In this document: positions 46,938-56,908 of the stretch, piece by piece
How the letters are laid out: each line of letters starts with the position of its first letter
How positions within the stretch are numbered: the first letter of the stretch is position 1
Origin: Dryococelus australis
Taxonomy: Eukaryota; Arthropoda; Insecta; Phasmatodea; Phasmatidae
Length of the DNA stretch: 64,000 nucleotides
Reading direction: 5' to 3'
Assembly (NCBI GenBank): GCA_029891345.1
Contig: CM057000.1
Location: 123,117,838 to 123,181,837 of the forward strand
Made by a program: the position numbers and the translations under genes
The notes under the pieces: generated by a model
The model's database searches: none
What the model was told of the DNA's origin: nothing
What the model saw: only the letters and a program-made list of their open reading frames with translations

Positions 46938-48985
46938 TTATAGACATTTATCTTTATGTAAGTATTCTTCTACATAATAGAAGGCCTTATTTAAAAAGTA
47001 TAATTTAACAGTTCTTTTTTATTTCTGTAAACTAGTAATTTACTTCAAATTACTGGGAGGGTTATTTATTAGTTTTGCCCCAGCATAGTATGGATTTGAT
47101 GAAAATTTTCAGGTTCTCTATGAGAATGGGTGAAGATGATTAGTTTGTCTGGTGTAGTAATGGTGTATATCACTATTTCAATGTTTTCCATGTAAAAAAA
47201 TATATATTACGGTACATATACATGCATGGAAAAGTGAGAATTTTGTTATTTATAAATAGCGGCCTACAATGGCTTCTTTTTCCTTATTACTTATTAATCC
47301 CACTGTTTTCTTCTGTAATCTATAAGCTTTTTTCCATTTTGTCGATTTACCCCAAAATATGATTCTATAATTGATTATGGACTGAATATTTGAGAAATAG
47401 AATGTTTGTATTATTATTATTACAAATCTTTTTTAAGGCATGCACCACAAACCACATTGAACTCAATTTTTTACAGGCACTACAACATGTTCATTCCATG
47501 TTAAATTACTATCTACAATGAGCCCTAGAAATTTAGTAGGCTACTATTTACTGTCTGTAACCCATCTTCTTCTATTGTTGTGCATTTTTCATCCTGCATT
47601 GTATGTTTATTTCATTGCATGACATTCATGAGCCCATATTTGTTTACATTTAGTAGGTATTAATTTATTATACTGGAACCAACTGGACATCTCAGTCACT
47701 CTATGTTTCATATTTTCTTCAAGAACAACATTATTTGAACTAGTTATCATAATGTTTTATGACATCTGCAAACATTATAGCTGAGCTGTTGGTTATTTGT
47801 TCAGTAAAATCATTAATAAATATTAAGAATAAAATTTCTCCCAATATTGATTCTTGCGACACTTCTACTCGAGTAGTTCTGGTATTGGGCATAACATCTG
47901 TAATGCGATTTTTGTCATAGTATCTTATGGAGGTGATCTGTTTTCTGCTTTCAAGATATGATTTAAACATATTATTGGGTACACCTTTTACTCCACACTG
48001 TTCAATTTTTTGCAATAAAATATTGTGGTCGACACAATCAAATGCTTTTGAAAAATCTGCGAATATGCCTGTTGAGAATTGTCTTTTAAAAAGAAGTTAA
48101 TATTTTTTTCAGTAAAACTGTAAATATCTTGTTCTGTAGATCTGCCCTCTACAAAGCCATACTGATGCAATGAAATAACCTTGTTTCTTATTAAGAATTA
48201 TGGCAGTTTATTTGCTATCAATTTCTCTAGAATTTTAAAAGGACGTAAGATGATGTATTCTTCAGAGATAACAGTGAAAAACAGCATGTTAGCATTCCAA
48301 GTGTTAGGTCTTTGGGGTATGTGTGCAAGACTAATATTTGTAGCTGTTTTGATTTTGCAATTTTTGTGGGATGTTTGTGAAATAGTCATTAAAACTATTA
48401 GATATTTCCTTGCTATTTTCGATTTTGATACCATCAACTTTCAAGGAAAGGTTAACATAAGGTTTCAATGCATTATTAATAATGTTCCAAATTTATTTTG
48501 TTTTATTTCAGGAGGTTATTTTTCCCCTATTGTATTTCTGTTTTTCTACTCCAAGTAACTTGTTATATAATTTTTTGTATTGCTTACAGTATAACTTTTG
48601 TTTTTCCACTGAGTTCTTAGCATTTGACGCATTGTTTTTAACCTCTGTCTTGCGACTGTCAGACCTCTACTAATCCATTTTATTTTCGAGCTACTGCCAC
48701 ATTTTACAGATTTGAATGGAAAGGCATGATTAAAATGACAAAGAAATATATTAATAAAACTGTTCCAGGCAATGTTTGGTTCAGTTAATGTATAAATGAA
48801 GTTTGTTCTGGAGAGGTTGTTCGTGGTTGTTTCGGAAATGTTCGTGGTGGTAGTAGAAAATTTTGTTTGTGGTTGTTTTGCAGTGTCCATGGTTGTTCTG
48901 TAGACATCGTCCCATTTTTCATTTACAAGTAGGCTTTTAAAAAATTTTACATTTTTATCAAAATATCCATGATTCATCATCAATA
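46938..48985 (-). pseudogene. LINE (jockey/CR1-like) reverse transcriptase ORF2 remnant, 5'-truncated
   Basis: Read on the minus strand. A linker region (48,983-48,550) has KIKWISRGL, typical of the segment before RT. RT motifs follow: GFVEGRSTEQ (about 48,155-48,125), a substrate-binding segment QESILGEILFLIFIND (about 47,875-47,830; two residues differ from the usual pattern) and a catalytic box reading FADV, with the second Asp lost. Beyond the stops, a C-terminal region contains NIQSIINYRIIFWG (about 47,390-47,350), YYAGAKLINNPPSNLK (about 47,095-47,050) and a last segment ending at TAA 46,940-46,938. No endonuclease domain was found, so the copy is 5' truncated, as is usual for LINEs. 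The 3' side runs into a (TA)n/(CA)n microsatellite. Confidence 0.85.
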
Positions 48986-48999
48986 TTAGAATAAGCTTA

Positions 49000-50990
49000 T
49001 GTCCAAATAGTTGCCCTCAAAATTAGAATTTGAAAAATCTTTAAGAAGGGTGAAATCGAGTTTAATGAAAATCACGCGATTTTTTTTTTTTTTTAATTTT
49101 GCAAATAGTGTAATTATTGGAAAAGATTGGCTTTATCTAAGTTTTCTTTATTTTAACTACCTTTGGGAATTATAAAATGTATAAACATGTCATTTACTGT
49201 AATGATTTCAGCCTACTGTTAAATACATAACCATCTAAATGCACAAGTAAACATTATTTATTTAACTTATTATCTTGTCGACAGCAAGGTTTCTTAGAGA
49301 ATGGTAAACCAAGAACACAATGAAGGGAATACAAAGAAGGAATTGGTCAAATTGCCTTTATTGAGTCGCCCCAGGAATTGCATAGAGTGAGTTTGAAAAA
49401 CCCTGGAAATTGCAAATAATGAAGGCTACATTCAGTAGCTATTAAAAATATGAGAACTTATTTGGTTGTAGGCTTATATACTTGTATTGATAAACATCTG
49501 ATCTCTTGTTTGTCGCTGCAACTCTGCTGACTTGGGAGAAAAAAATTGTAAGAGTGGAGTTTTTATAAGGTGTAGCTTTGTAATCGTTTACGAGATATTT
49601 TGCCATTACTAACAAATGAATTCCATAAACTCCTACACTGAAATAGCAAATCGGCATTTAGAAAAAAACGTATCTGCAGTTTTATAAAAGTGCCTCTACC
49701 TCTAACGAGTCCGCAATTTACAGGTTAGACCTTAAATTCATGGCACGTTAGTAATCGCAACCACACTTGCGAAAATTAAACACACTGCAATTGTTAATTT
49801 ACAATCATATGCAGATAAAAATATCTCTATACACACAATAATTGTGCGATATCTTTCATGAATGTATCCATGGTATATACGAATGCACTAAACATTACAA
49901 TCGAATGGCCCGGCTCGTACGCATTTTCATACATTAATATTAGTTTTCGTTGGTCGCCGAACAAATAAAAAATAGATTATAGTTTTAAGGTGTGTTTACA
50001 TGCCAAATTTACATTTCACAAATGCAAAACTAACACAAATTTAGAGAACATTCAGAACAACTAATGAGTTCATGTAGCACTCGCAAGGTTGTTCAATTTC
50101 AATGTAAACAAAAGTTGTCTCTTTCCCGCATAGCTGCTTCACTTTTAACGCACTCGCAGACGACTTCAATAGCGTATTAGATTCGATTTTAGTACGGCTA
50201 AAGTTTTATCATAACTTTGAAAAGCTCCTATGGTCGTCAGAAAATCATTTCCTTGCATATTTTCAAGGAAAATGTATAGGGAACGGGAAGCATCTCAGCA
50301 AAAATACCGTATACAACACTTCCATTTGAATGTAAATAATTGATAACTTTTCATATTTAACGGCAAAATTTATATCTAGTTATCTAATACAAACACTTTA
50401 TGTATATTATCGTTTAGGTCAAAACGTTTATATATTAATTTATGTCGATTTTAATACTCATCAAAATACACTTTAAAGATAGACATTTTTTTTGACTACT
50501 TGTGGTCACGTGACCTTTTTTTAACTGGAAAACAACCGTGTAACTACGAACTATAAACTGGCTTCTCTTGTTAACACTGCACATTATAGGATATAGCCAC
50601 TTCCTAGTGGCTACATTTTCATAACCTGACTTTATGTGTAGTTGGGTTAAGTTGGGGGTCCCGAATCTTTCCAAGTGACTCCACAGATATGTAGCGACAC
50701 TACAAAATGGCAACAGTGTAAACCACGTGGAAATTCTTTTCCTAACCCTACTGTTTTTAAATTTATAGATATTTGAAGTGTTTTTATTTTGTGCCACAAA
50801 TTTTTACTATGGTTAAATGTTTGTTAAGGTAATAAGTTGTACTCGGGAATCATCCCGCGAGTTGTGATCACCAAAATTAGGTTTTAAGTTCGTGTGGCAT
50901 CCCTGCACACCACGAACAGAATGTTTTTATTTATACTTTATTTGAAGGGTTTTTGTCAGGGGCCATTTTAGTTCATTATTAATAGAAATA
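49000..50990. other. AT-rich stretch, no gene recognised
   Basis: A 120-codon minus-strand frame (50,797-50,435) begins at GTG and is not recognised. A short hairpin ccttgcatattttcaagg lies near 50,250. Confidence 0.4.
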
Positions 50991-50994
50991 TCAT

Positions 50995-51260
50995 ATGTCG
51001 ATCATGGTCATGTGACCCGAGGCGGGAGTACCTGCCAACTAGCGGGCTTCACGCCAACGGCCGTTTTAGTAGCATCCGAACTTTTCGTGTTGTGGTCGCG
51101 TCATCGCGCTGCTCCAGGCCTTAATCGTTTGATTCACCATTCATAATGTAATTCTATTTAATTAACGTTAAATACTGGAACCTCTGTTTTTCTAGCTCTG
51201 AGCGAGCATCACCCCACATCTCTGGTCCGTTTGTTCACGGCCAGAGAAATTCCATGCAGG
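50995..51260. promoter_or_regulatory. CpG-rich stretch, possible promoter of an unseen host gene
   Basis: A local rise in G+C and CpG (gacccgaggcgggag; aacggccgtttt; gtcgcgtcatcgcgctg) in AT-rich DNA. No coding region directly follows on either strand within the next few hundred bases, apart from the unassigned ORF near 51.5 kb. Confidence 0.2.
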
Positions 51261-51453
51261 CGATATGCCTATTTATTTCTGTTTAAGTGGTCACTCACTT
51301 AAATGGCAAACTGTAAACTTAATTGCCCAGTAAAGAGATTTGAAGGTAAATAAATCAACGTGTGGTAAAAGATACATTTATCTCTGGTCGCTTCTCGATA
51401 ATTTAACCTACAAGATGCACCGAAGTACGTATTTAATTATGGCGTGGGGAGGC

Positions 51454-51766
51454 CTACATCTCTTCAGCAGTGAGTGGTGTATGGAGGAGGCCAACAGCCC
51501 TCACTAGACCAGGCATTACAGGATTAAGAGCAGCAAGGTCTACTGCAGCAGTACTTCTGGAGGTGGAGGACATTGTAGGACAAGCCGCAGGCCATCGGCC
51601 ACACGACCTCTGTACAATTGTGCTCTCCCTGAGCTGGCGCCCTCCCCGAAAAAACCTTATACAATTCTTCATCGTACCTATCCAGTACCTTTCTTCCCCA
51701 ATGGTCCAGCCAAGCGCCTTCAAGACTCTAAACTATTCACACCAAGATTTTATATATCAAATATAA
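51454..51766 (-). CDS. Unassigned GC-rich coding-like segment
   Basis: On the minus strand a frame of about 89 codons is open from 51,723 to 51,454, with no ATG needed at its start; on the plus strand a 98-codon frame overlaps it. The segment is clearly richer in G+C than its flanks. Composition fits an exon or a retroelement 3' region. Neither product is recognised. Confidence 0.25.
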
Positions 51767-51987
51767 ACTGATACAAACATATTAATTTGTAGTAAATTTT
51801 ATAATGGCTGTTCGACCATGTCCCACAAGTTCTACAAATTCTGTAACTAATATAATTATTTTTCTCTCTTTAGTCCATTTATGAATAAAAGGATGGTTTT
51901 AAAAGGTTTTTTTTTACAGTTAATAAATTTTTTTCGCATTTTAGTCACAACAATTGTTTTTGTTATTTATTGTATAGATAGACTACT

Positions 51988-52019
51988 TATACATTCACAG
52001 ATGGGTCTGTGAATGTATA
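51988..52019. other. Perfect 14-bp stem hairpin
   Basis: TATACATTCACAGA and its exact reverse complement separated by tggg. Pairing continues imperfectly for about ten more bases on each side. Confidence 0.75.
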
Positions 52020-52058
52020 AATAGTTTACCTATATATTAATAATAAAAACAAATAGCG

Positions 52059-52242
52059 AGACTACAAATACTAAAAATGTTCAAATAAATACTGGTGGCC
52101 CCTTCCACACTTCGGGTTACACAACCTGACGAACAGTAATGCAAAGAAAATAGGTGAGACTAAAAATATTAAAAAAGTGAATTTAAACACTGTTCGCCCC
52201 TTCCACACTTAGGGCTGCAATCAGACAAACAGGTATGCACTG
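52059..52242 (+). repeat. Tandem duplication, about 99-bp unit, two copies
   Basis: gagactacaaatact...ccccttccacacttcggg...aatgca (from 52,059) is followed by gagactaaaaatatt...ccccttccacacttaggg...tatgca (from 52,158). Confidence 0.75.
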
Positions 52243-52466
52243 CAGGCATATTGCACACCAGTTCAGTGTATAGAGGTCGGACAAACATCTACTGTACATA
52301 CAAACAAGGCAAGTTAAATAAAAGCTTGTAAAAAATAATATGTGCTGTGAAACCAACAGGACGCGACACAGTAGTGACCTATACAGAATGGCAGAAATTA
52401 TTAGAGACCAAAAAAATATTGAGTGATTCTATATAAACAGAAAAGAGCATAAATTAATGAGCACTT

Positions 52467-52730
52467 GTGAATTATGCTGGGAATGAATGTGCTGCAATAC
52501 AAATAGAAATTATTTATAAGTTCGGAAACGAATCAATACCAATACAGTATGGACGAACTGCATGCAAAGGCATGCAGATCAACAGAAACCAACATGATGT
52601 ATCGAAACAGAAACCAGTGGTAGCCATTTATGTAAAACAGCAACCAGTAAACAGCAACTCAAAAAATATCGTACAAAAACAGAACCAAAACGTAGAAAAT
52701 AGCACTGTGCAAGACGAAAGAAATCAGTAG
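52467..52730 (+). CDS. Unassigned ORF, 87 codons, Gln/Asn-rich
   Basis: An open frame rich in Asn, Gln and Lys, in DNA with slightly less T than its flanks. No family is recognised; low complexity makes chance or a gag-like remnant equally possible. Confidence 0.15.
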   Translation: MNYAGNECAAIQIEIIYKFGNESIPIQYGRTACKGMQINRNQHDVSKQKPVVAIYVKQQPVNSNSKNIVQKQNQNVENSTVQDERNQ

Positions 52731-52875
52731 GAGTCCTCGCGATTCAGCTGCAGAACTACAACTTTGATGGTGGCCCTGGACAGTGATGCTCATAGATTCA
52801 AGAACAATTTACGTTTTGAATGATATCACTTACATACATATCTACCTACCTACCTAACTACCAATACCTCAAAAT

Positions 52876-53135
52876 GGGGCGGCGGTGGCTAAGCGGTTAG
52901 CCTGCACGTATCCCACCAAGGTGAACACGGTCCAATCACTGGCTGGGTCACTCCCGGATTTTCGCATGTGGAAATCGTTCCGGACGATGCCGCTGCTCTG
53001 TGGGTTTTCTCGGTGATCTTCCGTTTCCCCCGCCCTTTCATTCCGGCGCAGCTCCATGCGTCAATCACCCTAGTCGGCTCTCAACACCTCGCTGTCAAGA
53101 GCCGCCCAAATCTCTTCACTCACATCTCGAAAATT
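52876..53135 (+). mobile_element. tRNA-derived SINE, copy 2, nearly complete
   Basis: The head reads GGGGCGGCGGTGGCTAAGC, with box A TGGCTAAGCGGTTAG (from 52,886) and a changed box B GGTCCAATCAC (52,929-52,939). The body is gatttccgcatgtgg-like, with gacgatgccgctgctctg, gggttttctcggtgatcttc and ccctttcattccg. The right part has gtcggctctcaacacctc and gagccgcccaaatctc. It is the longest copy in the window and defines the family's layout. Confidence 0.82.
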
Positions 53136-53395
53136 TCCGATTTCGAGCCTTACATACCACACACCTCACAAAAAAGTTTTGTTCGTGAATTCGATTGGAG
53201 AGTAGGCGAATTACAAACAGACATAAGAATGCCAGGCGTGGTGTTGTGTACACTCAGTGTGTATTTTCATTCCATACTTTCCCTTGGGCCGTGAATAGTT
53301 GAGTAACAGCGTAATCCCAGTGGTGCAAAACTTTTACTGAGGTAAGTATGTATCGATTCTTGTTTTCACCAGCGATACAAAACCTAAAAGTTTAC

Positions 53396-53580
53396 TTTTG
53401 CCTCGCATTTGGGAATCGTACTGGACGATGCCACTGGTCGGCGGGTTTCCTCGCGGATCTCCCATTATCTTCGCGCCCCTCCATTCCGTCATTGCTCCAG
53501 ACTCACCTCTTTTCACCCTCATCGGCTCTTAAGACCTCAGTATTATGAGCCACCCAAATCTCCACTCTAATTTTAGAACA
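53396..53580 (+). mobile_element. tRNA-derived SINE, copy 3, lacking its tRNA head
   Basis: It begins within the body (cgcatttgggaatcgtactg) and shares gacgatgccactggtcggc, gggtttcctcgcggatctcc, ctccattccgtcattgctcc, catcggctcttaagacctc and gagccacccaaatctccac with copy 2. The 5' truncation includes both pol III boxes. Confidence 0.8.
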
Positions 53581-53694
53581 TCGCTTATTATTTTGTTGTT
53601 TAAATACTAAGTCTGCGTAGCAGGCAACAAGCACATCTACCTCGTCCAGATCCATTACGCCAAGTTTTTTTGGAACGTAAGCGCTGATGGACAG

Positions 53695-54049
53695 AATAAC
53701 CGGGCATGTCAGGCGCACTGCAGTGGCACGGCAAAGGCCGGCTACTGATCATGTCACATGACATGGCGTAGGTGCGGCTAGAACACGAGGTTGAATTGTC
53801 ACGGCGGTTCCCTTGATGTCGGAGAACCCACTCTTTGAATGACTGCACTGGGCTTTGAGGATGGGTCTCGTGTCCTATTGGATACTACATCCTGCGAAAA
53901 GGGCTCTCTATTGGTGGGACTGCCGGCTGGCGAATAAGTTACCAGACGCTGATTGGCGAACTACGTTCCGTCATGCTGGCCAGTGGCGCCATGTTGCTGG
54001 CGTGTGCAGCTGGAGTACGTGGAATGAGCGGCTGTTTCGCGCCAGTATT
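53695..54049. promoter_or_regulatory. CpG-rich stretch with several CCAAT boxes
   Basis: ATTGG (CCAAT on the other strand) at 53,877-53,881, 53,910-53,914 and 53,952-53,956, spaced by 33 and 42 bases, in a GC-rich island with no TATA box. This arrangement resembles an NF-Y-type TATA-less promoter directed either way. No adjoining coding exon was recognised, so function is inference. Confidence 0.3.
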
Positions 54050-54437
54050 CTGAAGGCCATTGGTGCATGAAATCAGTATATTTAAATAACTTTTGTCATA
54101 ACTTGTTTTCCGAAGGGTTTGTAGAAATTTTGGGCTCGACAATGCGTAAATAACAATTTTCAGCGCCTTCTTACATAGGTAGATATTCACTGCCGTCATT
54201 ATTTTCGGAGCATTAATGAAAGAGAAGAAAGAATTTTTGTTATCTTATCTGCAATCAGTGCTCCCGAGAATAACGAACATACTGAAATTTTAACAATGTA
54301 AGTAGGTACTAAAAGTTGTACTAAAAGTTGTTATTTACGTCTTGTAGAGCCAAAAATTCTGAAAAGTCCGCTGTGAAATGAGTTATGACAAAAATTATAT
54401 AAATATACTGCTTTCATGCACCAATGCCTTAAGGTGG
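54050..54437. mobile_element. Full-length palindromic (foldback) MITE, about 388 bp
   Basis: The left arm from attggtgcatgaaatcagta (54,059) to gcgtaaataacaa matches the reverse complement of the right arm (54,323-54,433) over about 110 bases with few mismatches. Pairing continues towards the centre: cattattttcggagca near 54,200 pairs with tgctcccgagaataac near 54,265. The whole unit therefore folds on itself with its centre near 54,245. No coding capacity. The class is unknown. Confidence 0.75.
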
Positions 54438-54550
54438 CCGCCTGGGTAGGCCGCCGAGCGGTGTGCAGAGCTCGAGCAGAAAACGTTTTATTACAGAAAT
54501 CGCCCAATATGTCTGAGTGACAGGTGCTTACGAATAGCATTTAAGAAACG

Positions 54551-54597
54551 TTACCCGTCTGTACGCTTTTTTCAGTTCCTCCATTTCTCTCTGAATC

Positions 54598-54672
<75 letters not shown>

Positions 54673-54692
54673 AAAATGGCTCAGACGGGTGT
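54551..54692. mobile_element. Short TIR pair enclosing a (TA)n microsatellite
   Basis: ACCCGTCTG (54,553-54,561) and its reverse complement CAGACGGGT (54,682-54,690) are followed inward by partly matching, T-rich arms. GTT flanks both ends and could be a 3-bp target duplication. The interior is about 70 bases of TA repeat (about 54,598-54,669). Most likely a tiny MITE whose centre expanded as a microsatellite. Confidence 0.4.
54598..54669 (+). repeat. Microsatellite (TA)n
   Basis: About 36 uninterrupted TA units. Confidence 0.95.
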
Positions 54693-54999
54693 TTTCACAA
54701 TAATTTTTAGGTACAGCCATTCCGGTATAAAAATTATAAAAAGAGTAGGGGCGTGCATTAAACCTTTATCTTTATTATTACGCCATAAAACGGTACGGTC
54801 TCCGCTGAAAGTCTTATAGAGGCGCGTTATCGATGGCAAGACTGCACATAAGTTCAGTACTTTGCCCGTAGAGGCGACGAGACAGTTGATTCGCATGTCT
54901 CGGTCGCCCCTAGCGCTCCCACGCTTTTAGGCCTCGGACATGCAAAATTCCTTCAACCACGCGGCACCCTTAGGTAATCTGTGGCAAGAGCAATGCAGC

Positions 55000-55420
55000 T
55001 ATAGGCTGTTCACGGTAAAATGGATACTTTTAAAAGCTCTGCTTAAGATCTACTTGTATGCACGTTGTGTATTCTTCTGTCTTATGCAAAATTAACATTG
55101 TCATGGGCCTCGTAACTTTATTAATGCGTCAGTCAAGTGAATTTCTGTAATTATTAGAAAAGTAAAAATTTTACAAATTTGCTCATCTATGCACTTCGAT
55201 GCATTAAGAAAAGCAAAGCAAAAGAAATAATTTAAGTGATTACAAATGGTTACCTAACACTTTTTGTTTGACTTTAAGATATGAAACTACCTTCCCTCCA
55301 TCGTTACCAACTTTACTCGGCGCATCACTCAGTGCGCCCGTTACAATATATGCCACGCAGGAGCAGTGGCAATTTTCTATGGTCGATTTCTAGTGTTCAC
55401 TTTATCGTGAACATCCTTTG
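55000..55420 (+). mobile_element. MITE, copy 1 of a 420-bp family
   Basis: Matches the reverse complement of 55,905-56,325 along its whole length. Landmarks are tataggctgttcacggtaaa at the outer end, aagatctacttgtat, aaattaa, actttatt-type runs, atggttacctaacac and cgttaccaac. Its own two ends are imperfect inverted repeats (ggctgttcacggtaaaatg and, on the other strand at the right end, ggatgttcacgataaagtg). This supports a stand-alone MITE rather than one arm of a larger element. Confidence 0.75.
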
Positions 55421-55541
55421 AGTGGAAACTAGCCTTAAAGTTTGAGCTGGCATGCGCAGTAGTTGAAGTAATGAGTGAAGCCGAGGGTGTAGGATGTGCC
55501 AAGTTGTTTATTGTATGTCGCGGGCGGGTTAACAGAGGCGG

Positions 55542-55808
55542 TCAGGTGCGGAGTTTTGCAGAGTGTTCGTAGGCACCGCCGCCGTTGATGGCGATGTATG
55601 CCCGCACGCCGACGGAGAGTGTGACGGTGAGCAGGAAGGTGGCGGTCATGGTAGGGTAGTGGCGCACGAAGCGTGGCAGGCGAGCACGCAGTGCGGTCGA
55701 CACGCCCTCCTTCAACACCAGCACCGCAGCCAGAAACACCATCATCACCGTCGTCGCCTCGGGGAATGCCAACATCAACCTGCACCACAAACGCTCTACC
55801 TCCTCATT
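55542..55808 (-). CDS. Candidate terminal exon of a multi-pass membrane protein (unknown family)
   Basis: A minus-strand frame is open from 55,808 to TGA 55,544-55,542, 88 residues plus stop. It opens after an acceptor-like gtgacag; a second possible acceptor is gtggtgcag at 55,780. Codon third positions are strongly G/C in the C-terminal two thirds, unlike anything around it. The protein has a charged start, a hydrophobic segment (TVMMVFLAAVLVL, about residues 27-39), a basic loop (LRARLPRFVRHYP) and a second hydrophobic segment (MTATFLLTVTLSVGV), then a polar tail INGGGAYEHSAKLRT. This looks like the real 3' end of a host gene coding for a membrane protein. I do not recognise the family. 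It lies exactly between two opposed MITE copies. Confidence 0.55.
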   Translation of the reverse strand, partial: NEEVERLWCRLMLAFPEATTVMMVFLAAVLVLKEGVSTALRARLPRFVRHYPTMTATFLLTVTLSVGVRAYIAINGGGAYEHSAKLRT

Positions 55809-55904
55809 CTGTCACATTACCGTGTGCCACGTGTGTCGCATTACTTCACGCTATGTTGCATTACATCATGTTACGCTGCTTTATGTCAGATTATGCTATG
55901 TAAA
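55809..55904 (+). repeat. Degenerate cattac/atgtta simple repeat, segment 1
   Basis: Imperfect repeats of cattac, tgttac and atgtca-type words, related in sequence to 56,326-56,586 and 56,909-57,290. Confidence 0.6.
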
Positions 55905-56325
55905 CGCTGTTCAAGATAAAGTGAGCACTTTTGAACTCAACCTTAGAAGAAGGTCACTGCCCCTGCCTGAATATATTTCAACGGGTGGACTGAGTGACAT
56001 GCGCCCAGTATAGTTGGTAACGATGGATGGGAAGTAGTTCCGTATTCTAACGTCGAATAAAATGTGTTAGGTAACCATTTCTGATCATTTAAATCATTTC
56101 TTTCGCTTTCCGTTTTTTTTATGCATCAAAGTGTAAGAATGAACAGATTCGTAAAATATTTACTTTCCTAACAATTTCACAGTTTTACTTGACCGGCGCA
56201 TGAATAAAGTGATGAGGTCCATGGCAATATTAATTTTACATAAGGCGAAAGAAAATACAACGTGAATACAAGTAGATCTTAGGAAGGGCTTTCGAAAGTG
56301 CTCATTTTACCGTGAACAGCCTATA
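55905..56325 (-). mobile_element. MITE, copy 2 of the 420-bp family, opposite orientation
   Basis: Reverse-complement partner of 55,000-55,420. Its ends are cgctgttcaagataaagtga (left) and cattttaccgtgaacagcct (right), imperfect inverted repeats of each other. It appears to have landed inside the cattac/atgtta simple repeat, which continues on both sides. Confidence 0.78.
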
Positions 56326-56586
56326 ATGTCACATTACGTTTTTGTTACATTACATTATGTTACGTTATTTCATGGTAATTCAAATTGCATTATGTTTCAT
56401 TACATTATATAACATTAAAATATTTTATTGCCTTATATGTCGATTATATTCCGATATTTTACATTATGTATGTATGTTACATTGCGTAAAACATTTACAT
56501 TAAATTGACTTATAATACATTATGTAATATTACATTACATTAATTTACAATATATAATGTTACGTTGATTTACATTACTATACAAA
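56326..56586 (+). repeat. Degenerate cattac/atgtta simple repeat, segment 2
   Basis: A low-complexity array of words such as acattacatt and tatgttac. Confidence 0.75.
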
Positions 56587-56908
56587 ATGATTCAAAAGTC
56601 ACCATACTTAGGAATGTTTCAAAATATTATTTGTACCACCAGTATCACCATTCAAATAATATATCAATTGTTCCTATGTGTTAGATAACATTACACCTGC
56701 AATGCCGCATTCGTGATGCTCGTGCTCAGATTCCTATTCGAACATTGCATAACATGCAAGTTGAGTGGGTAAAACGATTTAACAAGTGCATCCGCAAAAA
56801 CTAGGGGCATGTTGATAATGTTTTGTAATGGCATCCTAACATACTTTCCTTGTGTGCTATGACTGGCGCATTTTTGTTAACCCCTATGTATGGTGACTTT
56901 TGAATCAT
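56587..56908. mobile_element. Mariner-like MITE, 322 bp, with 26-bp TIRs
   Basis: ATGATTCAAAAGTCACCATA followed by CTTAGG opens the element. The right end, read inward, is the same with one mismatch (CATAGG). The interior contains a plus-strand coding remnant (RFNKCIRKN, about 56,775-56,801, then GHVDNVL) that resembles the C-terminus of a mariner-like transposase family common in arthropods (from memory). So this is an internally deleted copy. It is inserted in the cattac simple repeat. Confidence 0.7.

Noticed and set aside
48181-48558. 125-codon plus-strand ORF
   Set aside because: It is a shadow frame of the minus-strand LINE.
55000-56325. A single 1.3-kb foldback transposon with 420-bp terminal inverted repeats
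   Set aside because: Each arm has its own inverted-repeat ends, and the right arm sits inside a simple repeat that continues on both sides. Two independent MITE copies explain the data better.
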